A stretch of DNA of 36,663 bases from Agathobacter sp. (GCA_022769125.1 JALEKN010000028.1:1-36663); one strand, 5' to 3'. Shown: positions 7,095-16,144, counted from the stretch's first letter. A program made the numbers and translations. The notes: generated by a model not told the origin, from the letters alone.

Positions 7095-7952
7095 ATGGAT
7101 TGGTATACCGTAATATTTGTGACTGACAAAAGGCAGGCCGCAATCTGTGATTTTCTGCCGGGGGTGCTGCAGAGCTGTGGCTGGAAAACAGAAGAATGTG
7201 AAAACCGGTGTATTGCAGCCCTGCAGAAGGCGGATTGTGTGGTCTTTCCGACACCGATCAATAAACTTACCGGGCAGGATGACATGGCACAAATATTAAA
7301 AGCTAATCTATGCAATTGCAAAATCCTTTTCGGAGGTAAGATTGACGCCGGCTGGAGAACGTGGTGTGATACGAAACAGATGCCGTATTTTGATTTTATG
7401 GAAGATGAGGAAGTGGCACAGAAAAACGCATGGATCACGGCGGAGGCAACTGTCGCGGAAATATTAAAAAACGGAGCATTTTCTATTCGGGGGCAGAAAG
7501 TGATCGTAACCGGGTATGGAAGATGCGGGAAAGCGATAGCGGATCTTTTGCATGCGATGGGAGCGAAAGTAACAGTGCTGGCACGAAGCAAAATGGCGCG
7601 CATACAGGCGTGCAGGGATGGACATAATGCTGCTGATTTTGCGTATGGACCGGAAGAAATGTATGGAGCTTACAGCATCGTCAATACGGTGCCGGCATGT
7701 GTGCTGACGGAGGGCCTTATCGCGGAAATGCATAAAGATGCTGTCATCTACGATATCGCATCGCTTCCGGGTGGGACGGATCTTAAAGCGGCAGAAAAAT
7801 ATCACATACCGGTCATCTCGGCGCTTAGCCTTCCCGGAAAATACACCACAAAAAGCAGTGCAAAAATTCTGGCGAATGCCATCCAAAGACAATTGCTCCC
7901 GAAACGAGATGTGAGAGAGGGAAAGTCATGGATTTTTCAAATTATAATATAG
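7095..7952 (+). CDS. dpaA: Dipicolinate synthase subunit A
   Basis: A 285-residue protein matching SpoVFA/DpaA, the NAD(P)-binding Rossmann subunit that with DpaB converts 2,3-dihydrodipicolinate to dipicolinic acid in the mother cell of sporulating Firmicutes. Visible features are the N-terminal VVFPTPINK segment, the GQKVIVTGYGRCGKAIADLL nucleotide-binding loop near residue 130, NTVPACVL, and the DIASLPGGTDL and SLPGKYTTKSSA segments typical of the C-terminal part. Length is close to the Bacillus protein. ATG 7095 follows the T run of the upstream terminator, with its binding site in the hairpin arm. The 3' end overlaps dpaB by 25 bases, suggesting coupled translation. Presence of dpaAB implies spore-forming ability or ancestry. 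Confidence 0.93.
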   Translation: MDWYTVIFVTDKRQAAICDFLPGVLQSCGWKTEECENRCIAALQKADCVVFPTPINKLTGQDDMAQILKANLCNCKILFGGKIDAGWRTWCDTKQMPYFDFMEDEEVAQKNAWITAEATVAEILKNGAFSIRGQKVIVTGYGRCGKAIADLLHAMGAKVTVLARSKMARIQACRDGHNAADFAYGPEEMYGAYSIVNTVPACVLTEGLIAEMHKDAVIYDIASLPGGTDLKAAEKYHIPVISALSLPGKYTTKSSAKILANAIQRQLLPKRDVREGKSWIFQIII

Positions 7953-8509
7953 GATATGGAATTACCGGCTCGTTTTGCACGTTCTCAAAAGCGAGAAAAG
8001 CGGTAGAACATCTGAAGGAATTGGGGGCAAATGTGGTCCCAATTTTTTCTTTTAACACGCAGAACTGTGATACAAGATTCGGAAGTGCAAAAGAATTCGT
8101 GGATGGAATCTGTGCGATTACGGAAAATGAGGGAATCAAGACGATTACGCAGGCAGAACCGATCGGTCCGAACAATCTGCTTGACATTATGGTGATTGCT
8201 CCGTGTACCGGCAACACGGCGGCAAAGCTGTGGAACGGAATCGTGGATACACCGGTTCTCATGGCTGCAAAGGCACATATGCGCGGAGGCAAACCGCTCG
8301 TGATCGCAATTTCAACCAATGATGCACTTGGAACTAATTTTAAAAATATCGGAGCACTTATGAACATGAAAAATGTGTATTTCGTGCCGTTTGAGCAGGA
8401 TAACCATAAGAGCAAGCCAAACTCCGTTGTGGCAGATCTGGCACTTTTGCCGGATACGATTGAAGCGGCAATGAAGGGAAAACAGATCCAGCCGGTGCTG
8501 CTTAGATAA
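7928..8509 (+). CDS. dpaB: Dipicolinate synthase subunit B
   Basis: A 193-residue flavoprotein-fold protein matching SpoVFB/DpaB, partner of DpaA in dipicolinic acid synthesis. The FMN-type motifs are seen in order: GYGITGSFCTFSKA at residue 9, FSFNTQNCDTRFG, PIGPNNLLDIMVIAPCTGNTAAKLWNGI near 78-105, DTPVLMAAKAHMRGGKPLVIAISTNDALG and NMKNVYFVPFEQDNHKSKPNS. The start ATG has GAGAGGGA 7 bases upstream and lies inside the end of dpaA. Dipicolinate chelates calcium in the spore core; the pair is expected to be controlled by a late mother-cell sigma factor, but I could not identify such a promoter with certainty. Confidence 0.94.
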   Translation: MDFSNYNIGYGITGSFCTFSKARKAVEHLKELGANVVPIFSFNTQNCDTRFGSAKEFVDGICAITENEGIKTITQAEPIGPNNLLDIMVIAPCTGNTAAKLWNGIVDTPVLMAAKAHMRGGKPLVIAISTNDALGTNFKNIGALMNMKNVYFVPFEQDNHKSKPNSVVADLALLPDTIEAAMKGKQIQPVLLR

Positions 8510-8519
8510 AACGGAAGTC

Positions 8520-8552
8520 ATCTGCGCTGCAGGGAGACCTGCAGGTGCAGAT
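8520..8552 (+). terminator. Strong hairpin after dpaB, without T run
   Basis: CTGCAGG/CCTGCAG with a GAGA loop is extended by ATCTGC/GCAGAT across a small internal loop (13 pairs in total). It follows dpaB by 10 bases. The downstream bases TTTCGGG hold only three T, so termination here may be partial or the hairpin may protect the 3' end. Confidence 0.5.
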
Positions 8553-8596
8553 TTCGGGAGTTAATAAAAAGTTCATAAAACGTTTACTCGTTGTTA

Positions 8597-8625
8597 TTGT
8601 GAAAATGCCACAAAAGTGGTAGAAT
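8597..8625 (+). promoter_or_regulatory. Extended -10 promoter of secA
   Basis: TTGTGA at 8597-8602, 17-base spacer, TAGAAT at 8620-8625 with TGG just before it (extended -10). Confidence 0.75.
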
Positions 8626-8712
8626 AGATGCACTATGGTAATCGTTCAGTATAGTCTGAAGCACTTGCTGCTGAACAGTTATGCATTGTGTAATAAAGAT
8701 AGGAGTAAACAT

Positions 8713-11286
8713 ATGAGCGCATTAACCAAAATTTTTGGTACACACAGCGAAAGAGAATTAAAAAGGATCATGCCGCTGGTTGATAAAGTAGAATCTTACC
8801 GGGATTCCATGAAGGCTTTGTCGGATGAGCAGCTACGTGACAAGACGAAAGAATTCAAGAACCGTCTGGAAAAGGGAGAGACTTTGGATGACCTGCTTCC
8901 AGAGGCATATGCAGTCGTAAGAGAAGCAGCAGTCCGTGTGCTTGGCATGGAGCATTACAGAGTACAGATCATCGGTGGTATTATTCTGCATCAGGGACGT
9001 ATCGCAGAGATGAAGACGGGTGAAGGAAAGACACTTGTTGCTACACTTCCGGCATACTTAAACGCATTGGAAGGTAAGGGTGTCCACATCGTTACCGTCA
9101 ATGATTATCTTGCAAAGCGTGATGCTGAGACTATGGGAAAGGTACATGAGTTCCTTGGACTTACGGTCGGCGTCGTACTTAACAGCATGGATAACGATGA
9201 GCGCCGTGCACAGTACAACTGTGATATCACATACATCACAAACAATGAATTGGGATTTGACTATTTGAGAGATAACATGGTCATTTACAAGGAGCAGCTT
9301 GTACAAAGAGGGCTTCATTATGTTATCATTGATGAGGTCGATTCCGTACTTATTGACGAGGCACGTACACCGCTTATCATTTCCGGACAGAGCGGCAAGT
9401 CTACCAAGCTTTATGAAGCCTGCGATATTCTTGCAAGACAGATGGAGCGTGGTGAGGACATTCCGGAGTACTCGAAGATGGATGCCATCATGGGTGTCGA
9501 GCAGGAGGAGACCGGAGACTTTATCGTCAATGAGAAGGACAAGGTTGTCAATCTTACGCAGAGAGGTGTCCACAAGGTCGAGCAGTTCTTCCATATCGAG
9601 AACCTTGCAGATCCGGACAACCTGGAGATCCAGCATAATATTATCCTTGCACTCCGCGCACACAACCTTATGTTCCGCGATCAGGATTACGTTGTAAAAG
9701 ATGATGAGGTACTTATCGTTGATGAGTTTACCGGACGTATCATGCCGGGACGCCGTTATTCCGACGGACTGCATCAGGCAATCGAGGCGAAGGAGCATGT
9801 AAAGGTTAAGCGTGAGAGCAAGACACTTGCCACCATTACATTCCAGAATTTCTTTAATAAGTTTGACAAGAAAGCCGGTATGACCGGTACGGCACTTACC
9901 GAGGAAAAAGAGTTCCGTGACATCTATGGAATGGATGTTATCGAGATCCCGACGAACAAACCGGTTATCCGTGTGGATCATCAGGATGCGGTATATATGA
10001 CCAAGAAAGAAAAGTTCCGCGCGGTTGTTGAGATGGTTAAGGCTGCACATGCAAAGGGACAGCCGGTACTTGTCGGTACAATTACCATCGAGACTTCCGA
10101 ATTGATCAGCGGCATGCTCAAGAGAGAAGGAATCCAGCATACCGTTTTGAATGCAAAGTTCCATGAGATGGAGGCAGAAATCGTTGCCCAGGCCGGTGTA
10201 CACGGAGCGGTAACGATCGCAACCAACATGGCAGGACGAGGAACCGATATCAAGCTGGATGAGGAGGCAAAAGCGGCCGGCGGTCTTTTGATCGTTGGTA
10301 CGGAACGCCATGAATCCAGACGTATTGACAATCAGCTGCGTGGCCGTTCCGGCCGTCAGGGAGATCCGGGAGAATCCAAGTTCTTCATCTCTCTTGAAGA
10401 TGATCTGATGCGCTTGTTCGGATCTGAGCGTCTGATGACGATGTTTACGACACTCGGAGTTCCGGAGGGTGAGGAGATCCAGCACAAGATGCTGACCTCT
10501 GCAATCGAGAAAGCACAGCAGAAGATTGAGAGCAATAACTTTGGAATTCGTAAGAATCTTCTTGAATACGATCAGGTAAACAATGACCAGAGAGAGATCA
10601 TCTATGCAGAGCGTATGCGTGTATTAAACGGCGAGAATATGCGTGATGTAATCTTTAAGATGATACAGGATCAGGTAGAAAAAGCAGTAGATACCTGCAT
10701 TTCCGGTGAGATTGAACGTGAAGAGTGGGATCTGAACGAACTCAACGAGCTGATTCTTCCAACGATTCCTCTTGCTCCGATCACAGAGAAGAGTATCGCT
10801 GACATCAAGAATAATAAGCAGTTAAAGCACTATCTGAAAGAACAGGCAGTTCTCTTATACGAGGCGAAGGAGACCGAATTCCCGGAGCCGGAGCAGTTCC
10901 GTGAGATCGAACGCGTTGTCCTTCTTAAGGTTATCGACCGCCGCTGGATGGATCATATTGATGATATGGACCAGCTCCGTCAGGGTATCGGACTTCAGGC
11001 ATATGGTCAGAGAGATCCGCTTGTTGAGTACAAGATGGCGGGCTTTGACATGTTCGATGAGATGACAGCTTCCATTCAGGAGGATACCATCCGTCTGTTG
11101 TTCCATGTACAGGTACAGCAGAAGGCAGAGCGCGAGCAGGTTGCCAAAGTGACAGGAACAAACAAGGACGACACCGCGACAAACGCACCGAAGAAGCGTG
11201 AGACAGCAAAGGTATATCCGAACGATCCATGTCCGTGCGGAAGCGGCAAGAAGTACAAGCAGTGCTGCGGACGTTTCTCTAAGTAA
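8713..11286 (+). CDS. secA: Preprotein translocase ATPase SecA
   Basis: An 857-residue SecA, the motor that drives unfolded preproteins through SecYEG at the membrane. Domains in order: N-terminal helicase domain with the [16 protein letters not shown]alker A segment near residue 100, [22 protein letters not shown]alker B near 205, the preprotein cross-linking domain, the second helicase domain with [11 protein letters not shown] near 510 and [30 protein letters not shown], the helical scaffold/wing with [18 protein letters not shown], and the C-terminal zinc SEC-C motif [17 protein letters not shown] 8713 is chosen because AGGAG lies 7 bases upstream and the protein begins as in homologues; an in-frame ATG at 8635 would overlap the transcript start. 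Monocistronic with its own promoter. Confidence 0.97.
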   Translation: MSALTKIFGTHSERELKRIMPLVDKVESYRDSMKALSDEQLRDKTKEFKNRLEKGETLDDLLPEAYAVVREAAVRVLGMEHYRVQIIGGIILHQGRIAEMKTGEGKTLVATLPAYLNALEGKGVHIVTVNDYLAKRDAETMGKVHEFLGLTVGVVLNSMDNDERRAQYNCDITYITNNELGFDYLRDNMVIYKEQLVQRGLHYVIIDEVDSVLIDEARTPLIISGQSGKSTKLYEACDILARQMERGEDIPEYSKMDAIMGVEQEETGDFIVNEKDKVVNLTQRGVHKVEQFFHIENLADPDNLEIQHNIILALRAHNLMFRDQDYVVKDDEVLIVDEFTGRIMPGRRYSDGLHQAIEAKEHVKVKRESKTLATITFQNFFNKFDKKAGMTGTALTEEKEFRDIYGMDVIEIPTNKPVIRVDHQDAVYMTKKEKFRAVVEMVKAAHAKGQPVLVGTITIETSELISGMLKREGIQHTVLNAKFHEMEAEIVAQAGVHGAVTIATNMAGRGTDIKLDEEAKAAGGLLIVGTERHESRRIDNQLRGRSGRQGDPGESKFFISLEDDLMRLFGSERLMTMFTTLGVPEGEEIQHKMLTSAIEKAQQKIESNNFGIRKNLLEYDQVNNDQREIIYAERMRVLNGENMRDVIFKMIQDQVEKAVDTCISGEIEREEWDLNELNELILPTIPLAPITEKSIADIKNNKQLKHYLKEQAVLLYEAKETEFPEPEQFREIERVVLLKVIDRRWMDHIDDMDQLRQGIGLQAYGQRDPLVEYKMAGFDMFDEMTASIQEDTIRLLFHVQVQQKAEREQVAKVTGTNKDDTATNAPKKRETAKVYPNDPCPCGSGKKYKQCCGRFSK

Positions 11287-11300
11287 AAATAACCCCCACC

Positions 11301-11314
11301 GGGGCTTGTGCCCC
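11301..11314 (+). terminator. Small GC hairpin after secA
   Basis: GGGGC / GCCCC with a 4-base loop (TTGT), 14 bases after the secA stop. It is followed by TCCGTTGTTTATATT, which is T-rich but interrupted. It may act as a weak terminator or as one state of the cbiM leader. Confidence 0.4.
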
Positions 11315-11384
11315 TCCGTTGTTTATATTACTTTTATATAGTCGGAATAAAACGACAGAATAAGAGAATATAACAATGGAGGGG
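11311..11384 (+). promoter_or_regulatory. Possible cbiM leader that can hide the ribosome binding site
   Basis: CCCCTCCGTTGT (11311-11322) is complementary over 12 bases, with one G-T pair, to ACAATGGAGGGG (11373-11384), which contains the cbiM Shine-Dalgarno. The same CCCC can instead pair in the GGGGC/GCCCC hairpin at 11301-11314, so the two foldings exclude each other. Between them lies a small GTCG/CGAC hairpin (11341-11344, 11353-11356). No known cobalamin or NiCo riboswitch core was recognised. Confidence 0.4.
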
Positions 11385-11391
11385 TTTTGTT

Positions 11392-12402
11392 ATGCATATG
11401 GCAGACGCTTTGGTAGTTCCGGCAGTAGCGGGAACGATGTATGCCTGCTCCGCGGTTGCGGCAGGGTATTCGGTGAGAAAGGTAAGACAGGAGAATGATC
11501 CGAAGAAGATTCCGGTCATGGGAGTCATGGGAGCATTTGTGTTCGCAACACAGATGATCAATTTTACGATTCCGGGAACCGGTTCCAGCGGTCATCTGTG
11601 CGGCGGTATGCTGCTATCCGCGCTGCTTGGACCATACGCGGGTTTTCTTACGATGATCGGTGTGCTTCTGATCCAGTGTTTCCTGTTTGCGGACGGCGGC
11701 ATCCTGGCGCTGGGCTGTAATATATGGAATATGGCATTTTATGGCTGTTTTGTCGGGGCTCTTTTAATCTGGAAACCGATGATGCGCCGGGGAATGTCGA
11801 AAGCAAAAATAATCGCAGCATCAATTCTGGGCTGTGTGCTGACACTTCAGATGGGCGCGTTTTCTGTCACGCTGGAGACACTTGCTTCCGGTGTGACGGA
11901 GCTTCCGTTCGGCACGTTTGTCGCAACGATGCAGCCAATTCATCTGGCAATCGGCCTTGTAGAAGGATTGATTACGGCAGCAGTTCTTGTGTTTGTTTAT
12001 GAGGCGAGACCGGAGCTGCTTTATGCGAATGCACAGGAAAGCGCGCAGAGGGCACGCTTCTCATTCAAAAAGACAATTGCAATACTTGCGGCTGCCGCAG
12101 CATTTATCGGTGGTGTGTTGTCACTTGCAGCATCTGCTTATCCGGATGGTCTGGAATGGTCCATCGAACGTCTGACAGGTGCAACAGAAATCGATGCAGC
12201 AGGAACGGCCTATGAGACAGCAGAGGCAATTCAGGAGACAACCTCCCTGCTGCCGGATTATGCATTTAAGAATTCGGATACACTTTTGGGAACGACATTT
12301 TCCGGCATCGTCGGAGCCATGGTTGTAGCAGGTGTGTGTGTTGCCGCATGTCTGATATTTAAGTTCTTTAAAAACCGGAAAAAGCCGGAAGGCATAGCGT
12401 AG
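11392..12402 (+). CDS. cbiM: Cobalt/nickel ECF transporter substrate-binding protein CbiM fused to PDGLE domain
   Basis: A 336-residue membrane protein, the substrate-specific (S) component of a group I ECF importer for Co2+ or Ni2+. The N-terminus MHMADALVVPAVAGTM has the conserved His2 that binds the metal with the processed N-terminal amine. About seven hydrophobic segments make the CbiM part (residues 1-210), with the conserved GGMLLSALLGPYAGF region. After a basic linker a further helix is followed by YPDGLEWSIE at residues 250-258, the PDGLE motif of the CbiN/NikN-like auxiliary subunit, and a final helix near 300-320, so the two subunits are fused. GGAGGGG lies 6 bases upstream of the start. 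It is followed by cbiQ and cbiO. Whether cobalt or nickel is carried cannot be decided. Confidence 0.9.
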   Translation: MHMADALVVPAVAGTMYACSAVAAGYSVRKVRQENDPKKIPVMGVMGAFVFATQMINFTIPGTGSSGHLCGGMLLSALLGPYAGFLTMIGVLLIQCFLFADGGILALGCNIWNMAFYGCFVGALLIWKPMMRRGMSKAKIIAASILGCVLTLQMGAFSVTLETLASGVTELPFGTFVATMQPIHLAIGLVEGLITAAVLVFVYEARPELLYANAQESAQRARFSFKKTIAILAAAAAFIGGVLSLAASAYPDGLEWSIERLTGATEIDAAGTAYETAEAIQETTSLLPDYAFKNSDTLLGTTFSGIVGAMVVAGVCVAACLIFKFFKNRKKPEGIA

Positions 12403-12411
12403 AGTGACAAA

Positions 12412-13212
12412 ATGAGCAAAACAGATCATGCAATTCATCAGATCAATCAATTAAATACACTTGCAGGCAGAAACCAGTGGATGAATCAGATTCATCCACT
12501 GGTTAAATTTGTATTGACGATCGTATATATTGTGACTACGGTTTCTTTTCCAAAATATGATGTAATCGGATTACTTGGGATGATGGTGTATCCGTTGGCG
12601 CTCTTTATGCTGGCGGATCTGTCATTTAGAGACAGCCTGCACAGACTTCGGATCGTGCTGCCTCTTGTCTGTCTGATCGGTGTTTTGAATCCCCTGTTCG
12701 ACCACAATGTGATCATGGTAGGGCAGACGCAGGTCAGCGCAGGACTGCTCTCCATGGTAACATTGATCTTAAAGGGCATTTTTTGTGTGTTTGCTTCGTA
12801 TTTATTGATCGCAACTACAACAATCGAGAAAATCTGCTACGCGCTTCGGCTGCTGCATGTGCCAAAGATCATGGTTAATCAGTTTTTACTGACGTACCGC
12901 TACATTACTCTTTTGCTTGCGGAAGTCAGCCGCATTACCCAGGCCTACAGCCTCCGGGCCCCGAAACAGAAGGGAATCCATTTCAAGGTGTGGGGATCTT
13001 TGGTCGGACAGCTTCTTCTGCGCAGCATTGACCGGGCGGACACAGTATATGAGAGTATGCAGCTTCGTGGATTCTGCGGGGAGTTCCAATATGTGGGAGA
13101 AAAAAGCCGCATGAAAGCGGGAGATGTTTTATTCCTGCTGGTCTGGCTGGCTGTATTTGTTCTGTTTCGCACATATCCGGTCCTGCTTCTGGTGGGAAAT
13201 CTGATGACGTAG
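12412..13212 (+). CDS. cbiQ: ECF transporter transmembrane T component CbiQ
   Basis: A 266-residue membrane protein forming the energy-coupling T subunit of the metal ECF importer. Four or five transmembrane helices are visible (near residues 38-75, 85-110, 115-140, 240-262). The two cytoplasmic coupling motifs that contact the ATPases are present: AYSLRAPKQKG near 180 and ESMQLRGFCGEF near 215. The start is 10 bases after cbiM with a poor Shine-Dalgarno (AGAGTGA), suggesting coupling to cbiM translation. The N-terminal HQINQLNTLAG...WMNQIHPLVKF segment is typical of CbiQ. Works with CbiM and CbiO in the membrane. Confidence 0.92.
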   Translation: MSKTDHAIHQINQLNTLAGRNQWMNQIHPLVKFVLTIVYIVTTVSFPKYDVIGLLGMMVYPLALFMLADLSFRDSLHRLRIVLPLVCLIGVLNPLFDHNVIMVGQTQVSAGLLSMVTLILKGIFCVFASYLLIATTTIEKICYALRLLHVPKIMVNQFLLTYRYITLLLAEVSRITQAYSLRAPKQKGIHFKVWGSLVGQLLLRSIDRADTVYESMQLRGFCGEFQYVGEKSRMKAGDVLFLLVWLAVFVLFRTYPVLLLVGNLMT

Positions 13213-13225
13213 GGAGAATATAAAA

Positions 13226-13951
13226 ATGAGCAGCTTAGAAGTAAAAAATGTTTCTTATGCATACGAGAAAGAAAATCCGATATTGACAGATGTCTCCTTT
13301 TCGGTGGCGGATGGCGAATCGGTGGGAATTATCGGCGCGAATGGTGTCGGAAAATCCACCCTGCTAAAAATGATGGTAGGTCTGCTGCTTGATTTTTCGG
13401 GTGAAATCCGGATTAATGATCTTTTGGTGACAAAGCAGAACCTTGCGGATATCCGCGCGAAGATCGGGTATGTGTTTCAGGACTCGGACAGCCAGCTTTT
13501 TATGGCAACCGCCTATGAGGACATTGCATTCGCACCGAGAAATTATGGGTTTTCGGAGCGCGAGGTACAGGAGCGGGTGGAGAATGCCTTGAAGCTGACG
13601 CACACGGAGCATCTGCGCGACAAGCAGATTTACAAAATGTCCGGTGGCGAAAAGAAGCTGATCTCCATCGCGACCATCCTGTCGATGACACCGGACATTA
13701 TTTTGATGGATGAGCCGACGACTGCGCTCGATCCTAAAAACCGCAGGAACCTGATCCATCTGCTCAACTCGTTTCCACAGATCAGGCTGATCGCATCCCA
13801 CGATCTGGATTTCGTGTTGGACACCTGCAGCCGGACAGTCCTCATGGCACAGGGCAGAGTGATCTGCGAGGGAAAGACAGAGGAAATCCTTCGCAACAAA
13901 GAGTTATTGGAGGCGAATGGACTGGAACTGCCGCTTAGTATTCACTCATGA
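13226..13951 (+). CDS. cbiO: ECF transporter ATP-binding protein CbiO
   Basis: A 241-residue ABC ATPase powering the CbiMQO metal importer, probably as a homodimer because only one ATPase gene is present. Motifs: Walker A GANGVGKST near residue 38, Q-loop FQDSDSQLF near 80, signature MSGGEKKLISIA near 138, Walker B IILMDEPTTALD near 155, and switch His in ASHDLDF near 192. The Q-loop followed by ATAYEDIAFAPRNYG is typical of cobalt/ECF ATPases. AGGGAG lies 7 bases upstream of the start. It is the last gene of the cbiM-cbiQ-cbiO unit. Confidence 0.94.
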   Translation: MSSLEVKNVSYAYEKENPILTDVSFSVADGESVGIIGANGVGKSTLLKMMVGLLLDFSGEIRINDLLVTKQNLADIRAKIGYVFQDSDSQLFMATAYEDIAFAPRNYGFSEREVQERVENALKLTHTEHLRDKQIYKMSGGEKKLISIATILSMTPDIILMDEPTTALDPKNRRNLIHLLNSFPQIRLIASHDLDFVLDTCSRTVLMAQGRVICEGKTEEILRNKELLEANGLELPLSIHS

Positions 13952-14015
13952 TTATGATGCCATAAGCGGTTAAACAGTTCTTCAGTTTATTAGATAATAA
14001 TTCTTTAGAATAAAA

Positions 14016-14029
14016 AGAACAAATGTTCT
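14016..14029. promoter_or_regulatory. LexA (SOS) box before uvrB
   Basis: AGAACAAATGTTCT is an inverted repeat with perfect AGAAC/GTTCT arms and four central bases, matching the Firmicute LexA/DinR box core GAAC-N4-GTTC. It ends 8 bases upstream of the -35 of the uvrB promoter, a position suited for repression that is lifted on DNA damage. Confidence 0.85.
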
Positions 14030-14037
14030 GATTTGGA

Positions 14038-14066
14038 TGGACAAAATCCAATCTTTGTAGTAAAAT
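14038..14066 (+). promoter_or_regulatory. Sigma-A promoter of uvrBA
   Basis: TGGACA at 14038-14043, 17-base spacer, TAAAAT at 14061-14066. The LexA box lies just upstream. Confidence 0.75.
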
Positions 14067-14110
14067 CGGCATGTAAGTGCATACTAGAAAGATATGGATT
14101 TTGTCTTTTT
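14040..14110 (+). repeat. 11-bp inverted repeat around the uvrB promoter
   Basis: GACAAAATCCA at 14040-14050 is the exact reverse complement of TGGATTTTGTC at 14095-14105, which is followed by five T. In read-through RNA from cbiO this could form a long-loop terminator that separates cbi from uvrB. RNA started at the uvrB promoter (about 14073) would lack the left arm and escape it. Confidence 0.5.
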
Positions 14111-14155
14111 TATTATATTGCAGTTTCTATAGATTTTAAGGAGGGAGAAAGCCTT

Positions 14156-16144
14156 ATGGATTTTAAATTACATGCCCCATACGAGCCCACTGGCGACCAG
14201 CCACAGGCAATAAAAGCCTTGGTAGACGGGTTCAAAGAAGGCAACCAATTCGAGACTTTACTAGGGGTTACAGGTTCGGGCAAGACATTTACCATGGCGA
14301 ATGTCATACAGGCGCTGAATGTTCCAACGTTGATCATCTCCCATAATAAGACGCTTGCAGGACAGTTATATGGTGAGATGAAAGAATTCTTCCCGGAGAA
14401 TGCGGTTGAGTACTTTGTATCGTATTACGACTATTACCAGCCGGAGGCATATGTCCCACAATCCGATACTTATATTGCGAAAGATTCCTCCATCAATGAT
14501 GAGATTGATAAATTGAGACTTTCTGCAACGGCGGCGCTTGCCGAGCGCAAGGATGTAATTATCGTGGCATCGGTTTCATGCATCTATGGCATTGGTAGTC
14601 CGGATGACTACATGAATATGATGGTATCGCTACGCCCGGGCATGATCATTGACCGGGATGAGGTCGTGCATCAGCTGATCGATATGCAATATACGCGTAA
14701 CGAGATGGACTTTAAGCGCGGCACATTCCGGGTACACGGGGATGTGCTCGATATTTTCCCGGCGAATGAGGGAGAAACGGCAATCCGTGTGGAGTTTTTC
14801 GGTGACGAGATTGACCGGATCGCAGAGTTTGATGTACTTACCGGCGAGGTCAAGGTGCAGCTTTCGCATGTGGCGGTTTTCCCGGCCTCTCACTATGTTG
14901 TGCCGCAGGAGAAGATTCTTGAGGCATGCGGCCGGATTGAGGAAGAATTAGAAGAGCGGATCAAGTATTTTAAGGGTGAGGGTAAGCTTCTCGAAGCACA
15001 GCGTATCGCAGAACGGACCAACTTCGATATCGAGATGCTGAAGGAAACAGGATTCTGCAGTGGAATCGAGAATTATTCGAGACATCTTGCCGGCCGCGCA
15101 GAAGGGGAGATGCCGGCAACGCTGATTGATTATTTCCCAGACGACTTCCTTATTATTGTGGACGAGTCCCACATTTCAATTCCGCAGATCCGCGGAATGT
15201 ATGCGGGGGACCGCTCACGTAAGACCACGTTGGTAGATTACGGCTTCCGGCTGCCATCGGCGCTGGATAACCGTCCGTTGAATTTTGAGGAATTTGAGAG
15301 CAAGATCAACCAGATGCTGTTTGTATCCGCAACACCGAATGTATATGAGGATGAGCATGAGCTTCTCAGGGTGGAGCAGATCATACGTCCGACAGGACTT
15401 TTGGATCCAGAGATTTCCGTGCGCCCGGTAGAGGGACAGATTGATGATCTGATCAGTGAGGTCAACAAAGAAACATCACAACATCATAAGGTGCTTATTA
15501 CGACGCTGACCAAACGGATGGCGGAGGACCTCACACAGTATATGGCAGAGCTTGGCATCCGTGTGAAGTATCTGCACTCGGATATTGATACCCTTGAGCG
15601 GGGAGAGATCATCCGCGATCTGCGGCTGGATGTGTTTGATGTGCTGGTCGGAATCAACCTGCTTAGGGAGGGACTTGATATCCCGGAGATCACGCTGGTC
15701 GCAATCCTCGATGCGGATAAAGAGGGATTTTTGCGTTCAGAGACCTCACTGATCCAGACAATTGGAAGAGCGGCGAGAAATTCTGAGGGACATGTTATCA
15801 TGTACGCAGACAAGATCACGGATTCCATGCGGCATGCGATTGACGAGACAGAGCGCCGGCGCAAGCTGCAGCAGGAATATAACGAGGCACATGGAATCAC
15901 GCCGCAGACAATCAAGAAGTCGGTGCGTGATCTCATCGCAGTATCCAAGAAGATTGCGGCAGATGAGGTCCAGATGGAGAAAGATCCGGAATCCATGAGC
16001 CGCAAGGAACTGGAAAAGATGATTGCGGATATTCAGAAAAAGATGCAGAAGGCGGCAGCGGAACTCAATTTCGAAGCGGCAGCGGAATACCGCGATCATA
16101 TGATCAAGCTCAAAAATGCATTGCGTGATATCGAGCTTGGATAG
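14156..16144 (+). CDS. uvrB: Excinuclease ABC subunit UvrB
   Basis: A 662-residue UvrB, the damage-verifying helicase-like core of nucleotide excision repair that is loaded by UvrA and recruits UvrC. Motifs: Walker [11 protein letters not shown] near residue 40, the damage-probing beta-hairpin [21 protein letters not shown] near 90, [25 protein letters not shown] near 337, [22 protein letters not shown] near 505, [19 protein letters not shown], and the C-terminal UVR coiled coil that binds UvrC (near 620-655). ATG 14156 is used because GGAGGGAG lies 7 bases upstream and [19 protein letters not shown] is the standard N-terminus; the open frame extends further upstream only by chance. Co-transcribed with uvrA and controlled by LexA. 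Confidence 0.97.
   Translation: MDFKLHAPYEPTGDQPQAIKALVDGFKEGNQFETLLGVTGSGKTFTMANVIQALNVPTLIISHNKTLAGQLYGEMKEFFPENAVEYFVSYYDYYQPEAYVPQSDTYIAKDSSINDEIDKLRLSATAALAERKDVIIVASVSCIYGIGSPDDYMNMMVSLRPGMIIDRDEVVHQLIDMQYTRNEMDFKRGTFRVHGDVLDIFPANEGETAIRVEFFGDEIDRIAEFDVLTGEVKVQLSHVAVFPASHYVVPQEKILEACGRIEEELEERIKYFKGEGKLLEAQRIAERTNFDIEMLKETGFCSGIENYSRHLAGRAEGEMPATLIDYFPDDFLIIVDESHISIPQIRGMYAGDRSRKTTLVDYGFRLPSALDNRPLNFEEFESKINQMLFVSATPNVYEDEHELLRVEQIIRPTGLLDPEISVRPVEGQIDDLISEVNKETSQHHKVLITTLTKRMAEDLTQYMAELGIRVKYLHSDIDTLERGEIIRDLRLDVFDVLVGINLLREGLDIPEITLVAILDADKEGFLRSETSLIQTIGRAARNSEGHVIMYADKITDSMRHAIDETERRRKLQQEYNEAHGITPQTIKKSVRDLIAVSKKIAADEVQMEKDPESMSRKELEKMIADIQKKMQKAAAELNFEAAAEYRDHMIKLKNALRDIELG

Noticed and set aside
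8635..8712. N-terminal extension of SecA from the ATG at 8635
   Set aside because: This ATG lies at or before the predicted transcript start and the added residues do not match SecA; ATG 8713 has AGGAG.
9058..10485. 475-residue open frame on the minus strand inside secA
   Set aside because: It lies entirely over the secA helicase domains, which are fully conserved on the plus strand. It has no recognisable domain, and its open frame is explained by codon bias of the sense gene.
11287..11391. Cobalamin riboswitch before cbiM
   Set aside because: The gap after secA is about 105 bases and lacks the B12-box core, so a full cobalamin riboswitch cannot fit.
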